Origin: Microcaldota archaeon
GTDB lineage: Archaea; Micrarchaeota; Micrarchaeia; Anstonellales; Bilamarchaeaceae
Assembly: GCA_018813505.1 (NCBI GenBank)
Contig: JAHJBM010000087.1
Location: 1 to 38,392, forward strand
Direction of reading: 5' to 3'
DNA length: 38,392 nucleotides
Made by a program: the position numbers and the translations under genes
In this document: positions 8,985 to 18,056 of the stretch, one piece after another
Position numbering within the stretch: position 1 is the first letter of the stretch
How the letters are laid out: each line of letters opens with the position of its first letter
Notes under the pieces: generated by a model
Told to the model about the DNA's origin: nothing
What the model saw: the letters and a program-made list of their open reading frames with translations, nothing else
Database searches by the model: none

Positions 8985-10793
8985 ATGAAGAACCCAATTC
9001 ATTTATCTAAGGAAAAATTAATTGAAAAATTATGGGCAGCAGATCCAAATATCAAAAAAATTCTGAGCAGTTCTGACAGTATAGAAAATGCAAGACGATG
9101 TGTTTTTGATTATCTTATCAGTCTTGAAAGGAAATATTATGATCTGAGCCAAAATCAGGCATCAAAAAAAATGCACGTGATAGAAATAAACAACTCAAAG
9201 AGATGTATAAGAGTCCTAAAGACCATAATCAATCCTGAAAACGAGAGTTTAACAAAATTTTCTGCACTTGAAACACTGTGGAAGATCAGCAGAAAAAAGT
9301 GCGATTTAAACTCTATAAGCAAAGGGTTTCTATGCGAATTCATCTATTTAATATTCGGGATAAACGGACACGCATTCAGATATCTTGATGTGCCAGAATA
9401 TGTCGGGAAAAAAGAAAACAGGCAAGCAGCACTTGTCAGATCAAGGAAATTGGATCACTATTCATCTGAGATGACAGAATCCATGAGTAGATATGCCAAT
9501 GGTTTAGATCCAAGTATAATAAAGAAAAGAGAGGTTCTGAAAAAAGATATCTTAAGGCATTTTGGTGCCACTGAAAAGGATTGGGAAAATTATCATTGGC
9601 ATCTCGAACATGTAATTTGTGATGCTAGTACAGTATCCAAATTAGTAAAATTGGATAAAGATGAACTAGAAGGACTGAGATTGGCTGAGAAAAATAAAAT
9701 TCCGTTCCAGATAACGCCACATTACCTTGCTTTGTTTAACAAAAATGGCAAGATAGATGCAGATCGTGCAATAAGAGCACAGGTTCTTCCAAGCACCAAT
9801 TATTCTAAAAATGTAGTTGAAAGCAGAAAAAAGAAATTAGATATGGATTTCATGGGCGAAAAATCCACAAGCCCAATTGATTGTATTACCAGAAGATATC
9901 CTCAAATAGTGATACTCAAACCATTTGAATCCTGTCCGCAGATTTGTGTTTATTGTCAAAGAAACTGGGAAATAAAATCAATACATGAGGCAAAGATTAC
10001 AAAAAATAAAATTATCGAAGCGCTCGAGTGGCTACGAACACATAAAACTGTGAAAGAAGTGCTTGTTACTGGAGGAGACCCATTAACCCTGCCAAATGAT
10101 TACCTTGAATGGCTATTCAGTGAATTGTCAAAACTCACACATGTTGAAAGGATAAGAATCGGAACAAGAGTACTGGTAACAGTACCACAAAGAATAGACC
10201 GTGGATTTCTCAACATATTAAAAAAATACCATCAATTGGGTAAACGTGAAATTTGTATTGTAACGCATTTTGAACACTCTTCTGAGATGTGCCCCGAGGC
10301 ATTGAAAGCAATAAAAGACATTAGAGAACTTGGAATCAGCATATACAACCAACAGGTTTTCACATACTATAATAGCAGAAAATATGAAACCTGCTTGTTG
10401 AGAAAGACACTGAAACTGTGTGGCATTGATCCATATTACAGCTTCAATACTAAAGGAAAGGCTGAAACGATTGATTTCCGGGTTCCAATACCGAGAATAG
10501 AACAAGAAAGAAAAGAAGAAGCAAGATTACTTCCAGGTATAGTAAGAAGCGATGAGCCAGTATTCAACGTTCCAAAACTTGGGAAGTCGCATCTTAGGTC
10601 ATGGCAGAACCATTCTGTGATTATGGTTCTTGCAGATGGACGCAGGGTGTATAGATTCTACCCATGGGAATCAAAGATACTTTTGACTGACACATATAAC
10701 TATACGGACGTGTCGATCTATGAATATTTGATGAGATTGTATAATGACGGCGAAGATCTTGAGGATTATAGATCGATTTGGTATTATTTCTAG
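8985..10793 (+). CDS. KamA-family (lysine 2,3-aminomutase-like) radical SAM protein
   Basis: CPQICVYC (CxxxCxxC), EVLVTGGDPLTLP, long N-terminal extension. Confidence 0.85.
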   Translation: MKNPIHLSKEKLIEKLWAADPNIKKILSSSDSIENARRCVFDYLISLERKYYDLSQNQASKKMHVIEINNSKRCIRVLKTIINPENESLTKFSALETLWKISRKKCDLNSISKGFLCEFIYLIFGINGHAFRYLDVPEYVGKKENRQAALVRSRKLDHYSSEMTESMSRYANGLDPSIIKKREVLKKDILRHFGATEKDWENYHWHLEHVICDASTVSKLVKLDKDELEGLRLAEKNKIPFQITPHYLALFNKNGKIDADRAIRAQVLPSTNYSKNVVESRKKKLDMDFMGEKSTSPIDCITRRYPQIVILKPFESCPQICVYCQRNWEIKSIHEAKITKNKIIEALEWLRTHKTVKEVLVTGGDPLTLPNDYLEWLFSELSKLTHVERIRIGTRVLVTVPQRIDRGFLNILKKYHQLGKREICIVTHFEHSSEMCPEALKAIKDIRELGISIYNQQVFTYYNSRKYETCLLRKTLKLCGIDPYYSFNTKGKAETIDFRVPIPRIEQERKEEARLLPGIVRSDEPVFNVPKLGKSHLRSWQNHSVIMVLADGRRVYRFYPWESKILLTDTYNYTDVSIYEYLMRLYNDGEDLEDYRSIWYYF

Positions 10794-10870
10794 ACAGATA
10801 CACTGGTTGGAGCAGTTGTAATTCAGTCCGTGCCCCACCTCGATTGGGGGATGACGCAGTTTGAAGTAAA

Positions 10871-11596
10871 TCATTTTACAGAAGTTGCTTCGATTATTAA
10901 AAAGGTGGGAATCTCCTGTTTGTGACGTAAAAGTTTAGCATATTTTATTATTTTACCGCCTATATGCTTGGTTGTAATTTCATAAAATCCAGAGATAATG
11001 AATTGGTTTTTGAAAAGCAATTTACAATAGTACTCGATAGGCCTGTGATAATGTTTTACACCTTTAAAATAATGATGATCTACAGTCATCAAAGACACGT
11101 AATTTTTTACTTTTTTAAAATATTCATTGTTTTCTTTTGCTCTTTTTGAAAGGTGGAAGGCAGGGTGTGGAATTGAAAAAATTAATTTGTGATTAGGTTT
11201 GATTAATCTAGAGCATTCATTGATAGTTTTTGAAATGTCTTTTATATCATGGAATGCAACATTTGAAATAATTGAATCAAAACAATTATCATCTAAAAAA
11301 ATCAAATTACTTGAAGAACCAACAAAAAAACTAATTTTTTTATTTGCATTTTCTTTTGCGATCGAGATAAATTCTTTTGAATAGTCCACGGCAGTCACGA
11401 TTGCACCATCATTAGCTAAAATTTTTGAAAAATAGCCATTGCCACAAGCAAGATCCAAAATTTTTCTATTTTTAACATTTCCAAGCAATTTCAATACCAA
11501 AGGATTGAGATAGGTGCTATGGTATACATCTCCAGAATCACGAATTAATTGGTTGTATTCTTTTGCAACACTATCCCAGGAGTTATTCTTTGTCAT
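10871..11596 (-). CDS. class I SAM-dependent methyltransferase
   Basis: ILDLACGNGYFSKILANDGAIVTAVDYS motif I. Confidence 0.88.
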   Translation of the reverse strand: MTKNNSWDSVAKEYNQLIRDSGDVYHSTYLNPLVLKLLGNVKNRKILDLACGNGYFSKILANDGAIVTAVDYSKEFISIAKENANKKISFFVGSSSNLIFLDDNCFDSIISNVAFHDIKDISKTINECSRLIKPNHKLIFSIPHPAFHLSKRAKENNEYFKKVKNYVSLMTVDHHYFKGVKHYHRPIEYYCKLLFKNQFIISGFYEITTKHIGGKIIKYAKLLRHKQEIPTFLIIEATSVK

Positions 11597-11683
11597 AGAA
11601 CTTAAACGGATAAGGGATTAATAAAATTTAGCTTATTTCGATTGACTTGGGATTCTTAGACGAATATGTGCGGTGTCGCTTAA

Positions 11684-12088
11684 TCACAATAATTTCTTTT
11701 TCACAAAAGAGATTGTTTGGTTGGCAAGACGAATGGCTTTTTCAGCATCATCTTTATCAAAAGCTTCTGCCGGAATACCTCCAGGTAAACTACCTGGATA
11801 ACGAGTTGGGATGTAATATTTGTCAAGAGAAGAAACTTTCTTTCTGAGTGGTTCGAATGATTTATCGAATTTTTCTGAGTCAAAGGAAAGTTCAGCAACA
11901 GAATGCCCCCAAACTTCTTCTGCACCTCTGGAATAAAGAAATGCTTTGAGTGCTTTTTCTGCTGATTGTTGTGCCATAAAACATGCAACATTATGCTTGT
12001 TATTTGCAGTCAGAAGTTGTGCAACTGACAAGTCTTCCTCTGCTTGTCTTAGCCAACGTTCTGCTTCTTTTTTTATATCAGGCTTCAT
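11684..12088 (-). CDS. HEPN domain protein (MNT partner)
   Basis: EAERWLRQAEEDLSVAQLL..., CFMAQQSAEKALKAFLYSRG...GHSVAEL; start MKPDIKK chosen at 12088. Confidence 0.88.
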   Translation of the reverse strand: MKPDIKKEAERWLRQAEEDLSVAQLLTANNKHNVACFMAQQSAEKALKAFLYSRGAEEVWGHSVAELSFDSEKFDKSFEPLRKKVSSLDKYYIPTRYPGSLPGGIPAEAFDKDDAEKAIRLANQTISFVKKKLL

Positions 12089-12461
12089 ACAAAATCTTAC
12101 CTTTTTCAAGCATTGTATGTATAAAAACATTGGTGTTTCTGAGCGTTTTTATCTCATTCGGAGTATAGATAAAAAAATCCACGGCAACACGTGGATTCAC
12201 TTTTGCATAAACCTCTTCCAATCTTTGAGAAAATGATTTTTTAGTATTTCTGATTATAGTAATATCAATATCGCTATTTCGCCCAACGGTTTTATCATTT
12301 AGTGAACCGAATAAGATTATCTTAAGAACGCCTAATTTTTTCAGTTCTGAGACTATGCGTTTCAATTCTAGATTAAGTAATTTTTCTCTTTTTTTACTAA
12401 GGCCAACCCGCATTCCCATAAAAAGGATATGATTCGTTGATTTTAAATAGTATAACGACAT
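12078..12461 (-). CDS. minimal nucleotidyltransferase (MNT) domain protein
   Basis: LFGSLNDKTVGRNSDIDI; overlaps downstream HEPN gene; true start may be 12413. Confidence 0.87.
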   Translation of the reverse strand: MSLYYLKSTNHILFMGMRVGLSKKREKLLNLELKRIVSELKKLGVLKIILFGSLNDKTVGRNSDIDITIIRNTKKSFSQRLEEVYAKVNPRVAVDFFIYTPNEIKTLRNTNVFIHTMLEKGKILYEA

Positions 12462-12470
12462 ATCTATTTC

Positions 12471-14198
12471 ATGCTTCTGTTCTCTGATGTGGCAAAGGTC
12501 TTTGATGAAATCGAAAAGCTCAGCGGCAGGCTTGAGATGACAGATATTCTTGCCGAACTTTTCAAAAAAACAGATGCAAAAGAAATCGATAAGCTAGTCT
12601 ATATTATGCAGGGTATTGTTGCTCCGCCTTATAGCGGAATAGACCTTGGAATAGGCGAGAGATTTGCAGTGGATGCAGTGGCTTCTGCTTCTGGATACAG
12701 TGTTTCACAGGTAGACGCAGAATACAGAAAAAGCGGAGATCTAGGAGATACTACTGAAAAACTTTTGGAAAAACGAAAACAAACCGCTCTTTTTACTAGT
12801 AACATGAATGTCAGATATGTTTATGACGCTGTGATGAAAATTTCAAAATCAAGTGGCCAGGGAAGCCAGGAACAAAAGATTAAATATTTGACAGAGCTGC
12901 TCAACAACGCAACTCCGCTTGAAGGTAGATATATTATAAGGTTCGTGCTTGGCAGCCTCAGACTAGGTGTCGGCGACCCCACAATACTTGATGCGATTTC
13001 AGTCGCGCATAAAGGTGACAAATCCCTTCGCGAAGAACTAGAAAGAGCATATAATGTATGTGCAGATATGGGGCTTGTCGCAAGATTGTTTTATGAAGAT
13101 CCAAAAAATATTGAAAAATTTAAAGTGCAGCCATTCAAACCGCTTATGCCTGCATTGGCAGAAAGACTTAGTACGCCAGAACAGATAATAGAAAAGATTG
13201 GCAAATGTGGAGTTGAAATGAAATATGATGGCCTACGACTCCAGTGCCATAAAAAAGATGGCAAGGTGGAGATATATTCAAGAAAGCTTGAAAAAATGAC
13301 AAGAATGTTTCCGGATGTTGTTGAAGCGATCATGAAACTGAAGCCAAACGAGATTATTTTTGAAGGAGAGGCACTTGCCTATGATAAGAAAAATAAACGA
13401 TATTTCTCGTTCCAGCAGACCATGCACAGAAGAAGAAAACATGGCATAAATGAAGCGTCAAAAGAATTTCCAATGAATGTATTTGTATTCGATCTTTTAT
13501 ATATTGATGGAAAAGATTTGACCAATGTTCCATACAAAGAAAGACGAGCTGTGATCAAGAAATTATTCAAAGGAAAGGGTATACTGAAACCAAGCGAAAG
13601 CAAACTTATTTCAAAATCTGAAAAATTAGAAGAAATGTTCTTAAAGTCAACAGAAAAAGGACTGGAAGGAATAATGGCCAAGGATCTGAATGCACCATAT
13701 ACTGCCGGAAAAAGAAAATTCGCTTGGATAAAGCTCAAGAAATCATATGGCAAATCTGTTGATACAATTGATGGTGTGATTGTCGGATATTATAGAGGGC
13801 ATGGTTCCCGCACAGAATTTGAATTTGGCGGATTATTACTTGCAGTGCAGAATAGCGATACCGGAAGGCTGGAAACCATTGCCAAGATAGGTTCTGGATT
13901 TACTGAAGATGAAATGATGAAGCTCCGCGAGACGCTCGATAAGATAAAAACAAAAAACCCCCCAACAATTCTTGACTATAAACTGGAAGCAGATTTCTGG
14001 GTTGAACCGAAGTACGTGATAGAGGTTGCGTTTGATGATATAACTATTTCCTCTATACACACCTGTGCTGCCAAGGATGGGAAAGGATATGCACTAAGAT
14101 TCCCGAGGATGGTTGCGCTACGGGATGATAAAGGCATTAGAGACATCACCACCAGCGAGGAAGTGGATGAAATGCATAATCTGCAACATCCAAGATAA
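12471..14198 (+). CDS. lig: ATP-dependent DNA ligase
   Basis: EMKYDGLRLQCHK (KxDG nucleotidylation motif), FEGEALAYD, EGIMAKDL, WIKLKK. Confidence 0.95.
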   Translation: MLLFSDVAKVFDEIEKLSGRLEMTDILAELFKKTDAKEIDKLVYIMQGIVAPPYSGIDLGIGERFAVDAVASASGYSVSQVDAEYRKSGDLGDTTEKLLEKRKQTALFTSNMNVRYVYDAVMKISKSSGQGSQEQKIKYLTELLNNATPLEGRYIIRFVLGSLRLGVGDPTILDAISVAHKGDKSLREELERAYNVCADMGLVARLFYEDPKNIEKFKVQPFKPLMPALAERLSTPEQIIEKIGKCGVEMKYDGLRLQCHKKDGKVEIYSRKLEKMTRMFPDVVEAIMKLKPNEIIFEGEALAYDKKNKRYFSFQQTMHRRRKHGINEASKEFPMNVFVFDLLYIDGKDLTNVPYKERRAVIKKLFKGKGILKPSESKLISKSEKLEEMFLKSTEKGLEGIMAKDLNAPYTAGKRKFAWIKLKKSYGKSVDTIDGVIVGYYRGHGSRTEFEFGGLLLAVQNSDTGRLETIAKIGSGFTEDEMMKLRETLDKIKTKNPPTILDYKLEADFWVEPKYVIEVAFDDITISSIHTCAAKDGKGYALRFPRMVALRDDKGIRDITTSEEVDEMHNLQHPR

Positions 14199-14292
14199 CA
14201 GATGACATTTGGGAAGTTTTTGATATCCGTATGATCCCAAGATTTTGAATAGTGGTGTATTTTAAATACTGAAATTGGATAATAAAAATTGC

Positions 14293-15258
14293 CTATAATG
14301 ATGATAGATAATTTATTTTATAATTTTCAATAAGCATGTAATATTCGTATCTTTTTATGTCGTTGGGAAAACATTTCCTAATCTGATCCATAACTGCCGT
14401 AAACTCTAGTATACCTTCCACTTCAATATCAAATTCTATATCAGATGTTATGATTGTCGTTTGGACATATGTAACGTTTGGATGGGAAAGAACATACTCC
14501 ATGATTTCTTGTTTCTTCTTCATATTCTGAATCCATATATCTACCTTAAACAACCTGTAACCGAGCATTTCATAATCAAGCACCGCCCTAAAACCGATTA
14601 TAATCTTCTTTTTAATTAAACTCTTAATTCTGGATCTGCAGGTTACGACAGATATTCCGCATTTTTTGGATGTATCCACAAGAGAACAACGGGCATTTTT
14701 TGAGAGGGCAGTTAAAATTTTGAAATCAGTAGTATCTAAATCGAACTTTTCAGTTTTTTGTAATATTGTAAACTGTTTTTTTTCTTCGTCTTGTTTCTGG
14801 TAGAGATATGACCTGCTAAATTCAGTATATTTAGTCTTTAATGCTAAATGATAATCCAGAAAATAACATCCAAATCGCTCAGTAAGATCATTCCAAAACA
14901 CTTCATATCCCCATATATCTCTCATCCAGACACTTAGGGTAAAGTCCCAATTGCCAGTGGTCCTATAAAAAATAGTGACGTTTTTATGATTCTTAAGATA
15001 TTCCACCAGTTCTTGAATTTTTAAAAGAGGGATGTCTGATAATTTAATATATAATCTAAATGACATAAAACCAAATTTAGAATAGTCAATGACAGTGTAA
15101 AAACCAGTAATAAGCCGATTTTTTATCATTCTTTCGATTCTGTATTTTACGGTATCTTTCTTTGCTTTTACTTTTTTAGCAAGTTCAAAATAATTCTGAC
15201 GGCTATTCCTATCTAGCTCGTATAGAATCTTTCTATCAAGCGAATCTAGATATGCCAT
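14293..15258 (-). CDS. Lrp/AsnC-family regulator, tandem double module
   Basis: LDSLDRKILYELDRNSRQNYFELAKKV and LDTTDFKILTALSKNARCSLVDTSKKCG, each followed by a RAM-like region. Confidence 0.85.
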   Translation of the reverse strand: MAYLDSLDRKILYELDRNSRQNYFELAKKVKAKKDTVKYRIERMIKNRLITGFYTVIDYSKFGFMSFRLYIKLSDIPLLKIQELVEYLKNHKNVTIFYRTTGNWDFTLSVWMRDIWGYEVFWNDLTERFGCYFLDYHLALKTKYTEFSRSYLYQKQDEEKKQFTILQKTEKFDLDTTDFKILTALSKNARCSLVDTSKKCGISVVTCRSRIKSLIKKKIIIGFRAVLDYEMLGYRLFKVDIWIQNMKKKQEIMEYVLSHPNVTYVQTTIITSDIEFDIEVEGILEFTAVMDQIRKCFPNDIKRYEYYMLIENYKINYLSSL

Positions 15259-15382
15259 ATTTCCATTTATTTAACTAATATAATAAAAATATTTCCTTTT
15301 TTCTGAAAAATATACACATTAATTATATAAAGAAAAAAACATATATAGTCACCTGAAACAACAGATAGGAGGTTTCTTATCC

Positions 15383-15904
15383 ATGAATAAGACATATGGC
15401 AGCATACATTTCGTGTTAACTGGTGGAACTATTGATTCTCATTTCAATCCTGCAAAAGATCAGGTAACCATAGGAGAAAAAACAAGTGTTGAAGAGTATA
15501 TAAAAAAACTTCAATTATATAATGAATATCAGTTTGAAATAGTTGTATTAAAAGACAGCAGAGATCTTAGGTACAAGGACAGACAGGAGATACTTGCAAC
15601 TGTTAAAAATTCACCCCATAAAATGATAATAATTACCCATGGAACATATACTATGCCGGATACTGGCCAATATCTAAAGGATAATCTTCATGAAACAGAT
15701 AAAACAGTTGTTCTGGTTGGATCCATGATCCCATTAAAAGGATTTGACTTATCCGATGCACCATTTAATCTAGGTTATGCAATTGCAAATGTCCAGATAC
15801 TCTCACCAGGAGTATACATCTGTATGAACGGGAAGTCATTTGATCCTGAAAAGGTTGATAAGAATAAAATGGAAGGAAGATTTGAAGAGATCTTGGATAA
15901 ATGA
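15383..15904 (+). CDS. single-domain asparaginase-like protein
   Basis: FVLTGGTIDSHF, ITHGTYTMPDTG, VLVGSMIPL, PGVYICMNGKSFDP; Shine-Dalgarno GGAGG just upstream. Confidence 0.8.
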   Translation: MNKTYGSIHFVLTGGTIDSHFNPAKDQVTIGEKTSVEEYIKKLQLYNEYQFEIVVLKDSRDLRYKDRQEILATVKNSPHKMIIITHGTYTMPDTGQYLKDNLHETDKTVVLVGSMIPLKGFDLSDAPFNLGYAIANVQILSPGVYICMNGKSFDPEKVDKNKMEGRFEEILDK

Positions 15905-15948
15905 TTGTTTGAAGAAATTTCGATTACATTTCAGGAAAAAGAATTGGA

Positions 15949-16038
15949 CTATAATTTCTTCTCATAAAGAACCAAACGTTCGGTCTTTAGAGGGCCGATT
16001 CCAACTTCCTTAAACCCGTATTTCTCATAATAAGACTT
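15949..16038 (-). pseudogene. GNAT acetyltransferase C-terminal relic
   Basis: SYYEKYGFKEVGIGPLKTERLVLYEKKL* reads from the minus strand; TGA two codons upstream and no N-terminal domain. Confidence 0.65.
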
Positions 16039-16100
16039 TCAATACCCCACAAAAAAATGATAATGACAAGTATTTTTATTCTATCCTGCGAAGTCAAATC

Positions 16101-17555
16101 ATGAAAATCGAATTCAAAAAAGATAACCTCGGTAATGTTAAGAGCGGACTTCTATGTGTTTTTGTATTGCAAGGAGAAAAACCACCTCATGAAATCACAC
16201 CACTTATGAAAGGCCTTGGAAAGGATAGATTCGAAGGAAAAACAGGCCAAACATATTATACTGAAACCCTTGGAAATGCAAAATTTGCACATCTACTTGT
16301 AGTTGGTATGGGTGAGAGAAAAAAGTTCATTCTTGATAATTTAAGAAGAGCTGCAGGAACGTCTGTACGCTATGCAAAAAGTATGAAGGAAAAAGAGATT
16401 ATAGTATTTGTTCCAAGTGTGCCAAAAACCACCGCCATACAGGTTGCTCAGGCAATCACTGAAGGAGTAATGCTTGCAGAATACAAATTTGACGAGTATA
16501 AAACCGAAAGAAAAGACATATTCAATCTGAAAACTGCAACCATTTTAAGCGAGCAGGATATTGGTGAAGGAGTGAGACTTGGGCAGATATATGCAAATGC
16601 ACAGAATTACTCACGACTTCTGGATGAGAAACCAGCAAATATAGCAACGCCAACAATGATCGCAAAGGAAGCCCAAAAACTCGCAAAACAAAACAAACTT
16701 GGATTAACGATTTATAACAAAAAATCAATGGAAAAGATGAAATTGGGTGGAGTGTTGGCAGTATCACAGGGAAGCGTGCAGGCCCCTGTACTTTTGAAAT
16801 TAGAATATAATAAAGGAAAGAATTACCCACTTTATTGTATCGTCGGAAAAGGAATTACTTTTGATTCAGGCGGAATAAGTATCAAGCCATCAAACGGAAT
16901 GCACGAAATGAAATATGATAAAACAGGTGCAATAAATGTGCTAGGTATAATGAAGGCGGTTTCTGAATTGGGACTCAATATAAGAGTAATTGGACTTGCA
17001 CCATTGTGTGAAAACACGCCATCAGGAAGCGCGCAAAAACCAGGAGATGTTATAACCATACGAAATGGCAAAACAGTGGAAGTGCTAAATACAGATGCAG
17101 AAGGAAGGCTTATCCTCGCAGATGCACTCAGCCTTGCAGTAGAAGAAAAACCAAAAGCGATTATAGATATGGCAACGCTTACTGGCGCGATTGTAGTATG
17201 TCTTGGAAGGCATGCTGCCGGATTGTTTTCAAACGATGATAAACTTGCAAAAGTAATTGAAGATGCTGGAATCGCAACGCATGAACGAGTATGGAGATTA
17301 CCAGTTTGGCCAGAATATTCAGAAATGATGAAATCAGACATTGCAGATCTGAAGAATATTTCTGAACAGCATGAAGCAGGATCTATTACCGCTGCCGCAT
17401 TTTTGAAAGAGTTCGTAGGCGAAGTACCTTGGGCACATCTTGACATTGCAGGGGTGGAGATGGTTAAGCTTCCGCACCCATATTTGGAAAAAGGAGCTAC
17501 ATGTACTGGAGTACGGCTTGTGACAAATGCGCTTGAAAAGATGCAAACAAAGTGA
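16101..17555 (+). CDS. pepA: leucyl aminopeptidase, M17 family
   Basis: GKGITFDSGGISIKPSNGMHEMKYDKTGA, NTDAEGRLILADAL. Confidence 0.94.
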   Translation: MKIEFKKDNLGNVKSGLLCVFVLQGEKPPHEITPLMKGLGKDRFEGKTGQTYYTETLGNAKFAHLLVVGMGERKKFILDNLRRAAGTSVRYAKSMKEKEIIVFVPSVPKTTAIQVAQAITEGVMLAEYKFDEYKTERKDIFNLKTATILSEQDIGEGVRLGQIYANAQNYSRLLDEKPANIATPTMIAKEAQKLAKQNKLGLTIYNKKSMEKMKLGGVLAVSQGSVQAPVLLKLEYNKGKNYPLYCIVGKGITFDSGGISIKPSNGMHEMKYDKTGAINVLGIMKAVSELGLNIRVIGLAPLCENTPSGSAQKPGDVITIRNGKTVEVLNTDAEGRLILADALSLAVEEKPKAIIDMATLTGAIVVCLGRHAAGLFSNDDKLAKVIEDAGIATHERVWRLPVWPEYSEMMKSDIADLKNISEQHEAGSITAAAFLKEFVGEVPWAHLDIAGVEMVKLPHPYLEKGATCTGVRLVTNALEKMQTK

Positions 17556-17572
17556 CCGAAAAATGATGCAAA

Positions 17573-17862
17573 TCATCTTTTGACAACAAACCCCCGGAAT
17601 TTACCTTTGGCTTCGAACCAAACGAATTCAAGATCAGAAACAGACGCTTCTGGCGGTCCATGGTAGCACCATTCCAAAAGTTCTTCGAGTTTTTCTTTTT
17701 CTCCCTGCGCCAGAATTTCAACCGAGCCATCTTCTGCATTGCGAACCCAACCAACAAGACCAAGTCGCTTGGCTATTTCCTGAGTGTTTGATCTAAAGCA
17801 TACCCCTGAACTATACCGAAAACATGAATGTGAATTGCAGCTTTGCCAGTTGCGGATTTCAT
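17573..17862 (-). pseudogene. acyP: acylphosphatase with one-base frameshift (or sequencing error)
   Basis: MKSATGKAAIHIHVFGIVQG then, after adding one G, VCFRSNTQEIAKRLGLVGWVRNAEDGSVEILAQGEKEKLEELLEWCYHGPPEASVSDLEFVWFEAKGKFRGFVVKR*; break in the CCCC run at 17803-17806. Confidence 0.85.
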
Positions 17863-17944
17863 AAAAGAAGAATAGGAAGAGAATAAATAAAAAATAAATC
17901 TATAGCAAACCACGAAAGTAATGCAACTTTTTCTGTTTCGCTAT

Positions 17945-18055
17945 AAATTCAATACCCGGAAACCAGAACACAAAAAGCTGGACTGGAAACCGGAAATATC
18001 AAATTCTGGATACAAGACACGAAACTCTAGACCCAAGACTTCTGGACACTAGACT
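17945..18055. repeat. degenerate GGAAACCGG / CTGGAxAC-type short repeats
   Basis: cccggaaaccagaacacaaaaagctggactggaaaccggaaatatc... ; same flavour near 23716-23830 and 32020-32055. Confidence 0.4.
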
Positions 18056-18056
18056 T

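Noticed and set aside
10800-10870. Hairpin ccccacctcgattgggg suggesting an sRNA
   Set aside because: No k-turn or box motifs fit and it overlaps the possible KamA C-terminal extension.
16832-17446. 204-aa minus-strand ORF
   Set aside because: Antisense to leucyl aminopeptidase.
17497-17763. 88-aa minus ORF
   Set aside because: Wrong frame of the acylphosphatase gene; the correct frame gives recognisable motifs.
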